Below are positions 33,416 to 45,750 of a stretch of 64,000 bases of DNA, one piece after another (positions within the stretch are counted from its first letter, which is position 1; each line of letters begins with the position of its first letter). The position numbers and the translations under genes are program-made. This stretch comes from JAJDTT01 sp965116695. Its GTDB lineage: Bacteria > Acidobacteriota > UBA6911 > RPQK01 > JAJDTT01. The DNA lies in contig OZ220706.1 in the NCBI GenBank assembly GCA_965116695.1, positions 4,464,001 through 4,528,000 on the forward strand. Reading direction: 5' to 3'. The notes beneath the pieces are model-generated. The model searched no databases, had not been told where the DNA came from, and was given only the letters and a program-made list of their open reading frames with translations.

Positions 33416-34780
33416 TTATCCGGACCCATAGGCTCCCCACGGTCTCTTGTCCAGGACCCTCTCCAGAAACCGCAGCGCATTACCGCCCAGAATCTTCCGG
33501 ATCTCCTCGTCGCTGAAGCCGCGGGCCACCAGGCCGACGGTCCAGTAGGGCCAGTTGCTCCACTCCATGGGCCGGGCCGAATAGCTGGGAATATAGGTCA
33601 GGTCGGTGCCGATGCCGACATGGTCGATCCCGGCCACCTTGACGGCGTGTTCCAAATGGCGGGCGAACTGCTCGAACGTCGCCGGATGCGGCGGATCGCT
33701 GTTCCACTTGGAACGGTCGCTCGGGTCCCCCTGCTCCCAGAGCCGGTGATCGACGATGTAGATCCCGATGAGGCCGCCCTTGCCCGCCACCACCCTGAGG
33801 TAGTCGTCGTCCACGTTGCGCTGGTCGATGTCCCGGTAGACGGCGGAACAGGCGGTGTGGCTGTTGATCACCGGCTCCTCGGAGATCTCGGCCGCATCCA
33901 GAGCGGTCCGGCGGGCGGCGTGGGACAGATCGACGGCGACGCCGAGTTCGTTCATCCGGCGCACGACCTGGCGGCCTTCCCGCGAGAGACCGCGGTCGCG
34001 GTGCCAGAGCTGGTAGGCGTCCCAGCCCACGGCGTTGGAGTGGGTATGGGTGAGTTGAGCCATGCGCACTCCCAGTCCGTAGAACAGGTCCAGGTGCTCC
34101 ACCGACTTTTCGGGGACCCAGAGGGCGTGGACCCCCTGGAGCTGGGAGAGGAGGCCCAACTTCCCCTGGTTGCGGGCCCGGCGCAGGTCCCCGGCGCCGG
34201 CAATCCGCACCACGCCGGGCAGGCGGCCGTAGGCCAGATTGGCGGTGGCCATCCAGCGCAGGCACTGATCGAAGGTGTAGTGTCCCGCGTTGTCCTCCAC
34301 CGCCAGATCCAATCCCGTGAGCTCGTAGAGAGCCCTCCAGTCCTCCTGCCAGCCGTTTTCGAAGGCCGACTCCAAGGGCTTGTGCTCCCACCAGGTTCGG
34401 CGCACCCGGCGGGAGGCCTCCCGCGGTTCGACGCCCCCGGCTTCCAGCTCCCGCCGGTCCCAGTTGAGCTTGTGCACAAGTCGCGGCCCCGGCTGGCCGA
34501 TGGCGGCGGCGACGTAGACCGCGCCCATGAGATCGGCGACATAGGCGTCATGGTGGAGCTGCAGACCGTGCTCCAACTGTTTCGGAGTCGGTTTCAACTC
34601 GTCCAGGATGGTCGCTCTTCCGGCCATCACGCGTGAACGGATCGGTTCCCGCAGCGATGTGCCGGCCAGAGCCTCGGGCGTGGGGACGGCCCCGCGGGAG
34701 TAGACGTACGGCGCCGCGCCGAGGCCCCCGGCGAGCGTCCCCTGCAGGAGGGAACGCCTGGAGAACGGAAATTGCGTCAT
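33416..34780 (-). CDS. Membrane dipeptidase (peptidase M19), Tat-exported
   Basis: A 454-residue zinc dipeptidase of the renal dipeptidase family. The N-terminus has a twin-arginine signal (SRRSLLQG, then a hydrophobic run), so the folded enzyme is exported by Tat. The HxD near the start of the TIM barrel is seen as LHHDAYVADLMG, followed by RMAQLTHTHSNAVGWD, VDLSHAARRTALDAAEIS, VINSHTACSAVYRDIDQRN (part) and VGIGTDLTYIP with the late Asp. It hydrolyses dipeptides or beta-lactam-like bonds. GAGGAA precedes the ATG. It follows the phosphoesterase gene on the same strand by 21 bases, so they may form an operon. Confidence 0.88.
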   Translation of the reverse strand: MTQFPFSRRSLLQGTLAGGLGAAPYVYSRGAVPTPEALAGTSLREPIRSRVMAGRATILDELKPTPKQLEHGLQLHHDAYVADLMGAVYVAAAIGQPGPRLVHKLNWDRRELEAGGVEPREASRRVRRTWWEHKPLESAFENGWQEDWRALYELTGLDLAVEDNAGHYTFDQCLRWMATANLAYGRLPGVVRIAGAGDLRRARNQGKLGLLSQLQGVHALWVPEKSVEHLDLFYGLGVRMAQLTHTHSNAVGWDAYQLWHRDRGLSREGRQVVRRMNELGVAVDLSHAARRTALDAAEISEEPVINSHTACSAVYRDIDQRNVDDDYLRVVAGKGGLIGIYIVDHRLWEQGDPSDRSKWNSDPPHPATFEQFARHLEHAVKVAGIDHVGIGTDLTYIPSYSARPMEWSNWPYWTVGLVARGFSDEEIRKILGGNALRFLERVLDKRPWGAYGSG

Positions 34781-34801
34781 GTCCGATTCCTCGGTTGGGC
34801 G

Positions 34802-36697
34802 TTACCTCTCAAATCGGCGAAACCATCCCGATTCGGGATTGGATTCCATTGTCCCCCAACGGGACCGCCACCAGAAGTCCGTCCGCGCCCCGGTGGGAGT
34901 GTCCACGTCTCGAACCAACAGGTTCACGCGCAAGGTCCGCCAGGTGGCCCCGGCGATTCCGTCCAGGGACGCATGGGGGATGGCCACCTCCAGGGAATAC
35001 CCGGCCGGGTTGGGTGCGCTCCAGGCCCGCAGGCCGTCGATGGGGTCCCGTCCCCGGAAGACGATGGCAGCTCCCGGCTGGGAGCCGGGGGCGAGGCGAA
35101 CCGTGCGGTCGGTCCCCTTTCTCCCGGGCTCACCGGACGGGTCCGTACCTCCGCCCGCTTCGGCGGGACGGGGATCCAGGTACAGCACGACGCTGTCCCG
35201 GAGCGAAGACCGCCGGCCGGCCAGATGGATCCGGCGATCGTCCTGCACTTCCACGCCCAGGTACAGGTACGCTTCGTCTTGCGCCAGACCGAAGCGGGCG
35301 CCGAGGTCCTGGGGTCCGGTCCAGTTGGAGGAGTCTCCGGTGATCTGCCGGGGGCGAGCCATGGATACGGACAAGGAAGGCCATTCGTCGAGTCGTCCGT
35401 CAAGGGCCGGGGTGCCGCCGTCCAGGCCGGCGATCAGTGGCCGGTGCTCCACGGCGGCGTAGATCGTCCGGGTCCAGGACACGGGGCGCGGGAGCTGACC
35501 GGGCCGGTACGTGGTGCGGACTTCCGCGGCCAGGGCGTCCTCGGCGGTCGGTTGCCGGGACTCGGCCCAACTCAGCTTGACCTCCAGTTTCTCCGTGGAC
35601 CCGGGCTCCAGCGTCTTGACGACGGCGTAAGGAGACGGCGCCAGGTGCGGGTGGGCTTCCCAGCGGAGACGGACCTCCAGCGGGATATCCGCCCGGTTTT
35701 CCATCTCCAACCACGTCCGCCCCCGCCCCGGGGACTCGATGGTGATGGGATCGAGCCGAATCGCATGCTCGCCGGCGAGCCGGTTCGTGAGGCGGGCCAT
35801 CGACTCGGTCCGAACGTCCTCTCCGAGGATCCCGTCCAGCTTCAGGTTGGCCATCACGGGTCCGTCGTCGGTCATGGTGACCCAACTGATGTGGTCGAAG
35901 CGGCCGTGGGCGAGCCCGGAGAGGGGGCTGCCGCCGCCGGTGGTGGCCAGTTGGTAGTATTTGTACTGGGCGCGCTGGTAGCGGACGTAGCGGTGCCGGT
36001 GACCGGCGAAAGCCGTGTGGGGCCGGCCGGCCAGGGCTTGTTCCACCGCTTCCCAACCCGATCCTTCACGGTAGTCCCAGAGGGGTTTGTGGAGGAAGAC
36101 CAGCGTCCAGCGCGCCTGTGTGTTGGCTTCCAAGGTCTGCCGCACGAACGCGGCCTGCTCGGGACCGATCCGGCTGGGAGCCCCGTCTTCGGTATTCAGG
36201 CAGAGGAAGAGGACTCCCTTGTAGAGGAAGTGGTAGTAGGTGGGTCCGAACCGCTTCGTCCATTCCCGCCGGGCCGTGTCGTCCCAGATGTCGTGATTGC
36301 CGGGCACGTAGAAGAACCGCATCTTGAGGATGTCGACGGCGTCCCGGAAATCGGACCACTCCCGTTCGACCTGGTCCGGGTCGTCCGTCGCCCCCTCGAT
36401 GAGGTCTCCCACGCTGACGACGAACTCCGGCCGCAGATGGTTGATCTTTCCCATCGCGCTGCGAAAGATGCCCTCCCGGTGTCCCCCGGTGCGGTCGGAG
36501 ACGATGATGAACTGGAAGTCTTCGGGCTGGTTCAGCAAATCCTTGGAGGTCCACGGCGTGGGCCCCTCGATCTCGGGGAAACGGGTCGGGTGGTTCCCCA
36601 AGTCCCGGCTCGGCGGGCTCCATGCGGCAACCAGTCCCAGTCCCGAAAGCACTCCCAGGATCAGCAAACGGCGGTAGGTGGTGTTCCTTGTCTTCAT
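34802..36697 (-). CDS. Secreted metallophosphoesterase with CBM9-like C-terminal domain
   Basis: 631 residues. The start at ATG 36697 (MKTRNTTYRRLLILG) is favoured over ATG 36721 because TAGAAT ends 7 nt before it. After a signal peptide the calcineurin-like domain shows FIIVSDRTGG (in place of GDxH), VSVGDLIEG, VPGNHDIW, VFLHKPLW and FAGHRHRYV. The last 200 residues (LDGRLDEWPSLSVSMARP, ARFGLAQDEAYLYLGVEVQDDR in parts) resemble the CBM9 fold used to bind sugars. The substrate is unknown. It lies just upstream of the dipeptidase gene on the same strand. Confidence 0.82.
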   Translation of the reverse strand: MKTRNTTYRRLLILGVLSGLGLVAAWSPPSRDLGNHPTRFPEIEGPTPWTSKDLLNQPEDFQFIIVSDRTGGHREGIFRSAMGKINHLRPEFVVSVGDLIEGATDDPDQVEREWSDFRDAVDILKMRFFYVPGNHDIWDDTARREWTKRFGPTYYHFLYKGVLFLCLNTEDGAPSRIGPEQAAFVRQTLEANTQARWTLVFLHKPLWDYREGSGWEAVEQALAGRPHTAFAGHRHRYVRYQRAQYKYYQLATTGGGSPLSGLAHGRFDHISWVTMTDDGPVMANLKLDGILGEDVRTESMARLTNRLAGEHAIRLDPITIESPGRGRTWLEMENRADIPLEVRLRWEAHPHLAPSPYAVVKTLEPGSTEKLEVKLSWAESRQPTAEDALAAEVRTTYRPGQLPRPVSWTRTIYAAVEHRPLIAGLDGGTPALDGRLDEWPSLSVSMARPRQITGDSSNWTGPQDLGARFGLAQDEAYLYLGVEVQDDRRIHLAGRRSSLRDSVVLYLDPRPAEAGGGTDPSGEPGRKGTDRTVRLAPGSQPGAAIVFRGRDPIDGLRAWSAPNPAGYSLEVAIPHASLDGIAGATWRTLRVNLLVRDVDTPTGARTDFWWRSRWGTMESNPESGWFRRFER

Positions 36698-36704
36698 GGG
36701 CTCA

Positions 36705-36710
36705 ATTCTA
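36705..36710 (-). promoter_or_regulatory. -10 box for a leaderless start (metallophosphoesterase)
   Basis: TAGAAT on the minus strand ends 7 nt before ATG 36697. GTGACG (36734-36729) is a partial -35 with an 18-bp spacer. Confidence 0.5.
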
Positions 36711-36763
36711 TGCGCCTTCATGAGTCTTCGTCACGAATGGAGAATGAGAAAAAGAAGATAATC

Positions 36764-36795
36764 GGGAGTCCGGCGTCTGGAATGCCGCCGCTCCC
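36764..36795. repeat. GGCG...CGCC hairpin repeat, degenerate copy
   Basis: GGGAGTCCGGCGTC and GCCGCCGCTCCC frame TGGAAT. It is a weaker member of the family found at 2010 and 59.8 kb. It lies between the phosphoesterase gene and the tRNA. Confidence 0.45.
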
Positions 36796-36835
36796 GCAAT
36801 CTCTTGCGATGGCAACATGTCGTCGGACAGGAAAA

Positions 36836-36912
<77 letters not shown>

Positions 36913-36991
36913 TTGCAGAAACGCAAATTATATCCCAGCCCGGAAGAGCCTGGCAACCGGACCGACCCCGTGGAGGGGTCCCCCACTAAGG

Positions 36992-36997
36992 TAGAAT
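36992..36997 (+). promoter_or_regulatory. -10 box for a leaderless start (PNPOx-like gene)
   Basis: TAGAAT ends 7 nt before GTG 37005. An in-frame ATG at 36996 overlaps the box itself and so could not be on a transcript made from it. Confidence 0.45.
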
Positions 36998-37004
36998 GGA
37001 GCCT

Positions 37005-37450
37005 GTGGCCAGGAACGTGGGTACCGAAATACCTGAGCGGATCATCGCCGAGATCCGCAAGGATCCACCGATGTCGGAAGCGGTTCCGCTGGTCAGCGTC
37101 GACCCGGAAGGGTATCCCCACGTCGCTCTCCTGTCCTATTTCGAACTGTTTCTCCAGGACGGGTCCCTCTGCTTTTTCGTCCACGCCGGGAGCCGTACGG
37201 GACGCTTCCTCAAATCCGGTCGCCGCTGTACTCTCCTGTTCGTGAACCGCGACTACGCGGTCTATGTCAAGGGACGGGCTTGTTGGAAAGGGGACCGGGA
37301 GTCCTGCTCCGTTTTCCGGCTCCGGGTGGAGGTGGTGCTGGAGGACTCTCCGCTGCCCGAGGAAGGGGACGTGTTCCTGCAAAGCGGAATCCGTTTCGGA
37401 GCCGGTCGGGAATGGATCGAGAGTCGAGTCCGATTGAGACGGAGGATGGT

Positions 37451-37460
<10 letters not shown>
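37005..37460 (+). CDS. PNPOx-like split-barrel flavin-binding protein
   Basis: 151 residues from GTG 37005. The fold is seen in VPLVSVDPEGYPHVALLSYFEL, then GSLCFFVHAGSRTGRFLKSGRRCTLLFVN (short parts: HVALLSYFEL, RTGRFLKSGRRCTLLF) and KGRACWKGD. These proteins bind FMN, F420 or haem and reduce small molecules. The specific pyridoxamine-phosphate residues are not evident, so the true PdxH function is unlikely. The 3' end overlaps the next gene (dihydrolipoamide dehydrogenase) by 10 bases, so the two are co-transcribed. Confidence 0.72.
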
Positions 37461-38887
<1,427 letters not shown>

Positions 38888-38933
38888 GCGCGCGGTGGGG
38901 ACAATGGCGTCCGGCGCCTGGAAAGGGGACGGG

Positions 38934-39037
38934 CCAATCGGCGCGTGAAACACGCCGCTCCAATCGGCGCGCAAAGCACGCCGCTCCAATCGGCGCGCAA
39001 AGCACGCCGCTCCGGTCGGCGCGTGAAACACGCCGCT
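38934..39037. repeat. Tandem 26-bp hairpin array (4 units)
   Basis: Four units of CAATCGGCGCGTGAAACACG-type sequence, each ending CCGCTC, with small changes (CGCAAAGC in the middle units, a GGTC variant in the last). Each unit holds a GGCGCGT...ACACGCC stem. It lies 47 bases after lpdA and before the aconitase gene. Confidence 0.85.
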
Positions 39038-39107
39038 CCTTCCGTTTGCCTTGCGTTGGCGATCAGGGGTATTTTTGAGGCCGCTGCCGAGAAAGGATCG
39101 ATCCACC

Positions 39108-41813
<2,706 letters not shown>

Positions 41814-41850
41814 CCCGGGACGAGGGAGGGGACCGGTTGAGGCTGAATCG

Positions 41851-42519
41851 TTGACGGCTCGAGGCCGAACCATTGAGCTGCCCATCTTTCCCCTCCCCGG
41901 AGTAGTGTTCTTCCCCCGGGTGATCCTTCCCCTGCACATCTTCGAATCGCGCTACAAGGCCATGGTGGCCAGCGCCCTGGACGGGAACGGACGCATCGGC
42001 ATGGTCCTCCTCCGGGAGGGATGGCGCCCCCAATACCACGCTTCCCCTCCGGTTTTCGGAACCGGGACCATGGGTCTGATCACTCAGCCGGAAGAACTGG
42101 AGGACGGCAAGTACAACCTCCTGCTCCGGGGGCTCCAGCGTTATCAGATCCTGGAATTCCTGCAGGAAACGCCCTTCCGGCTGGCCCGGGTCCGGCTTCT
42201 GGAGGACGTGGCCCCGGACGAACGCGACGCTCAGGCCCTTCGCTGGAAGATGGCCAAGCGCCTGGACCAGTTGGCGCCCGAGATCAAGTTTCCGCCCCTG
42301 GAGCCCAAATTGGCCGGCCGGATCGATTTTCTGACCATGATCAACCTGATCTGTTGTTGCCTGGATCTCTCCGTCTACGACAAGCAGAGGCTGCTGGAGA
42401 CGGGCGATCTGGCGATGCGGGCTCGCGGAATCCTGGGGGTGCTGGACCGAAAGCTGAAGGCCAAGAAGCTGGTTTCGGGCTTTCAGACTCTCCGGCCCGA
42501 GCATCCGGAGAGAAATTGA
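41851..42519 (+). CDS. Lon N-terminal (LON substrate-binding) domain protein
   Basis: 222 residues made only of the Lon-protease N-terminal domain, without ATPase or protease. Marks are the start LPIFPLPGVVFFPRVILPLHIFESRYKAMV (parts: LPIFPLPGVVFFP, PLHIFESRYKAMV), GTGTMGLITQPEELEDG and LLLRGLQRYQILE. Stand-alone LON proteins are thought to bind unfolded peptides or help proteolysis. The start codon is TTG 41851. It is followed 46 bases later by an M1 peptidase, which suits a proteolysis theme. Confidence 0.85.
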   Translation: MTARGRTIELPIFPLPGVVFFPRVILPLHIFESRYKAMVASALDGNGRIGMVLLREGWRPQYHASPPVFGTGTMGLITQPEELEDGKYNLLLRGLQRYQILEFLQETPFRLARVRLLEDVAPDERDAQALRWKMAKRLDQLAPEIKFPPLEPKLAGRIDFLTMINLICCCLDLSVYDKQRLLETGDLAMRARGILGVLDRKLKAKKLVSGFQTLRPEHPERN

Positions 42520-42565
42520 ATTCCCGGCCCGGCAGCCGGCCGCACCCGGAGGGACTGGATTTTCG

Positions 42566-44692
42566 ATGAGAGTGATTCGGCTGCTGGCGCTTTGCCTGAC
42601 GACCTCCGCCATGGCGCCGGCCACGCCCGGTCTCGGCCGGACGCCGGCTGTTCCCGAGCGGAATATCAGCTACGGCATCCAGGCCAGGCTGGATCCGGCC
42701 TCCAAGACGGTCCAGGCCCGACAGGTCCTGAACTGGCGAAACTCCTCGGACACGCCCGTCCGGGAATTCCACTTTCACCTCTACCTGAACGCCTTCCGGA
42801 ACAACCGGTCCACCATGATGTGGGAGCTGGATTTCGCCCCCTTCTGGAGGGACAAGGATCCGATTCCCGAGGACTACTGGGGTTTCATCGACGTCGGATC
42901 CATCCAGGTCGAGGCGGACGGACCCGAGGGCCCCACCCGCGTGACGAGCCGCCGTTTCATCCACCCCGACGACGACAACGCCGAGGACCGGACGGTGCTC
43001 CAGGTGGAGTTGGACCGTCCTCTCGCCCCCGGCAGGCAGGTGCGCTTTGGAATCGATTTCACCTCCAAGCTGCCCCGGGGGGCGCGCAGGACCGGCTGGG
43101 TGGAGGACTACTACTTCGGAGCCCAGTGGTTTCCCAAATTGGGGGTCTTCGCCGACGGCGCCTGGTATTGCCACCAATATCATCGCCACTCCGAGTTCTT
43201 CGCCGACTTCGCGGACTACGAGGTGAGCCTGACGGTGCCGTCGGGCATGGTCGTCGGGGCCACCGGACGCCTCGTCGACGAGACCGACAATGGGGACGGG
43301 ACCCGCACGCACCGATTCCAACAGGAAAACGTGCATGACTTCACCTGGGTGGCCAGCTCCCGGCTGATGCCCCGGACCCGGAGGTTCGAGCATCCCGGCC
43401 TTCCCCCCGTCGACATGCGGCTGCTTCTGCTGGAGGAGCATGAGCACCTGGAGGAACGGTACTTCCGGGCCATGGAGCATTCCCTGCGCCTCTTCGGGAC
43501 CTGGTTCGGACCCTATCCCTACTCGATCCTGACCCTGGTCGATCCTCCCTACAACAGCCGCACCGGGGGAATGGAGTACCCCACTCTCGTGACCGGGAGG
43601 ACCGATTTCTGGTCGCCCCCGGAGACGCTCTCGCCGGAAGGGGTCACCATTCATGAAGTCGCCCACCAATGGTGGTACGGCCTGGTGGCCACCAACGAAG
43701 CCGAGGAGGCCTGGCTGGACGAAGGGATCACCTCCTGGGCCACGGACCGGGCCGCTCGCGAAGCCTACGCCCCCCGGGTCCACGTGGAGTGGCTCCTGGG
43801 GGAGATACCACTTTCGTTCCCCTCGGTGACCCGTCCGTTCGAGACGCGGAATCTGTCCTGGGTGCGCCGCGGCGGACGCCTGGACGTCATGACGCGCAAC
43901 TCCTGGAGTTTCCGGAACCGGCGCAGCTATTTCGTCAACGCCTACGCCAAGCCCGACATGGTCTTGTGGACCCTGGAACGGTACCTGGGGCCTGAGGTCA
44001 TGCTGCGGGCGATCCGGACCTGGTTCGAGCGTTACCGCTACCGTCATCCCACCGCCGAGGACTTCGTCCGAACCGTCAGCGAAGTGGCCGGCGAGGACCT
44101 GGACTGGTTCTTCCGGGAGACGATCCACAGCGCCGAGACGGTGGACTACGCGGTGACCGAAGCCCGCTCCGTGGCCATTCCCGACCTGAAGGGGGTCCCT
44201 CCGGGCGAAGCCGAAGTCATCGAGGAGGTGACCGCCGGGGACAGCGGCGAAAGTGCCGCGGCCGGCGTCCCGGCGCCATTGGAAGCGGAGGCTCCGGCCC
44301 CGGATCAGGATCCGGAAGTCGCCGAAGAGGCCTCGAACGGTGAGGCGGCCGCTTCCAGGAAGGTCTACTGGAGCCGTGTGGTGGTGACCCGCCTGCAGGG
44401 AGGGCGGTTCCCCGTGGACGTGGTCATGGAGTTCGAGGACGGAAAGCGGTTCCGGCGTCTCTGGAACGGGCAATACCGGTGGGTCCGTTACGAGTTCAAG
44501 CGGCCCTCGCGGCTCAAGTCCGCCGTGGTCGATCCCGGACGGAAGCTGCTTCTGGACATCGATCCCACCAACAACAGCCGGCTGGTGAAGCCGCCGGCAA
44601 GCGGCCGGCACTCCCTGGCCACCCGGAAGTGGACCGCAAGGTGGCTCTTCTGGCTGCAGAACCTGATGGAAATCTTCGCTCTGATCTCATGA
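42566..44692 (+). CDS. Secreted M1-family metallopeptidase
   Basis: 708 residues with a signal peptide (MRVIRLLALCLTTSAMAPA). The zinc site is HEVAHQWWYG with the third ligand in EAWLDEG, 18 residues on, and GGMEYPTLV replaces the canonical GAMEN exopeptidase motif. A beta-rich N-terminal domain precedes the thermolysin-like core. An acidic, Ala/Glu-rich linker (GDSGESAAAGVPAP, EAEAPAPDQDPEVAEE) comes before a C-terminal beta domain. It is probably a periplasmic or surface aminopeptidase. Its stop overlaps the next start (ATGA). Confidence 0.87.
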   Translation: MRVIRLLALCLTTSAMAPATPGLGRTPAVPERNISYGIQARLDPASKTVQARQVLNWRNSSDTPVREFHFHLYLNAFRNNRSTMMWELDFAPFWRDKDPIPEDYWGFIDVGSIQVEADGPEGPTRVTSRRFIHPDDDNAEDRTVLQVELDRPLAPGRQVRFGIDFTSKLPRGARRTGWVEDYYFGAQWFPKLGVFADGAWYCHQYHRHSEFFADFADYEVSLTVPSGMVVGATGRLVDETDNGDGTRTHRFQQENVHDFTWVASSRLMPRTRRFEHPGLPPVDMRLLLLEEHEHLEERYFRAMEHSLRLFGTWFGPYPYSILTLVDPPYNSRTGGMEYPTLVTGRTDFWSPPETLSPEGVTIHEVAHQWWYGLVATNEAEEAWLDEGITSWATDRAAREAYAPRVHVEWLLGEIPLSFPSVTRPFETRNLSWVRRGGRLDVMTRNSWSFRNRRSYFVNAYAKPDMVLWTLERYLGPEVMLRAIRTWFERYRYRHPTAEDFVRTVSEVAGEDLDWFFRETIHSAETVDYAVTEARSVAIPDLKGVPPGEAEVIEEVTAGDSGESAAAGVPAPLEAEAPAPDQDPEVAEEASNGEAAASRKVYWSRVVVTRLQGGRFPVDVVMEFEDGKRFRRLWNGQYRWVRYEFKRPSRLKSAVVDPGRKLLLDIDPTNNSRLVKPPASGRHSLATRKWTARWLFWLQNLMEIFALIS

Positions 44693-45750
44693 CACTCACC
44701 GGCTGCGTGGCTCAGGGTTGGCGGAATCTGTCGGCCCACAAGAAGTCGATCCTCTATCTCTACCTGGTGATCCTGGGATCGGCGTCCATCCTCCTCCTTC
44801 CCTTCATGGAGAGCTTCGAGTCCTCTCTGGGCGCCGGCGTCTATCGGGAACGGCTGGTGACGGCTCTGGACTACGACTGGTACCAGCTTTTCCGGGACCG
44901 GACCCGGGGAGCGGCCGAGAGCTTCGGTCCCTGGGTCCTGGGGGCGGGACCCTTCCTCCACACCCTGGAGGTTCTGCTGGAAGACGGCTTCGGCAAGTTG
45001 CCGGCGGCGGTTCTCGGCGCCGCGGCCATCTATCTTCTGTTGCACACCTTCGTACTCTCGGCGGCGGTCAGCTCCCTTCACCTGCACCCCGGCGGAGGCA
45101 GCACGCGGGGTTTCCTCCGCAACGGAGCCGATTTCTTCGGCCGGTTCCTCAGGCTGAGCGCGCTGGCGCTTCTTCTCTACTGGTGCCTGAGGCAGTTGCT
45201 GATCCCGGTGGACGGGTGGGTCGACTCGTTTTCCGACGCCGCTGCGACCGAGGTCACGGGTTTCTACCTGAGCTTGGCCCGCTATCTCCTGGTCCTGGTC
45301 CTGGTTCTGTTGCTGGACCTGGTCCTGGACTACGCTCGAATCAAGGTGGTCCTGGAAGACCGCACCAGCATCCTGCTGGCCGTGTTGGCCGCCGCCCGAT
45401 TCTGCGAAAGGAATTTCCTGGGCGCCACCGGGCTCTATCTGCTCCTGGTCTGTTTCACGCTGGTCTGGGCCGGGCTTTACCTGGGCGTCGACACGTTGGT
45501 TGGTGACGATTCCTGGGGAGGAATCCTCATGCTGTTCGTGGTGCAGCAGATCCACATGCTGGGCAGAATGGCCCTCAAGCTCCTGGGCTTCGGCGCCCAG
45601 ATCGAGTTCGTCAAGAGCCGCGACCCCTGGTTCCGCGACCAGGATCCGGTGGGAGGGGAATCAGGAAGGGAGACTATCCCGTCCGCCCCGGCGCAGGCGG
45701 CTTCCCCGTCCCCCGTGACCCCGCCAACAGAATCCGGGGAATCGGCATGA
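44689..45750 (+). CDS. Polytopic membrane protein of unknown function
   Basis: 353 residues with about six transmembrane helices (for example ILYLYLVILGSASILLLPF, VLGAAAIYLLLHTFVLSAAV, YLLVLVLVLLLDLVLDYA, GLYLLLVCFTLVWAGLYLGV). The last 50 residues are a polar Pro/Ser-rich tail. No family recognised. It is placed between two exported peptidases with ATGA overlaps at both ends (with the M1 and M28 genes), so it is part of the same operon and may be involved in their export or substrate uptake; this is inference from position only. Confidence 0.7.
   Translation: MTLTGCVAQGWRNLSAHKKSILYLYLVILGSASILLLPFMESFESSLGAGVYRERLVTALDYDWYQLFRDRTRGAAESFGPWVLGAGPFLHTLEVLLEDGFGKLPAAVLGAAAIYLLLHTFVLSAAVSSLHLHPGGGSTRGFLRNGADFFGRFLRLSALALLLYWCLRQLLIPVDGWVDSFSDAAATEVTGFYLSLARYLLVLVLVLLLDLVLDYARIKVVLEDRTSILLAVLAAARFCERNFLGATGLYLLLVCFTLVWAGLYLGVDTLVGDDSWGGILMLFVVQQIHMLGRMALKLLGFGAQIEFVKSRDPWFRDQDPVGGESGRETIPSAPAQAASPSPVTPPTESGESA

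Noticed and set aside
42341..44611. 756-codon minus-strand frame
   Set aside because: Antisense of the M1 peptidase gene; the sense strand has the full zinc-site motif.
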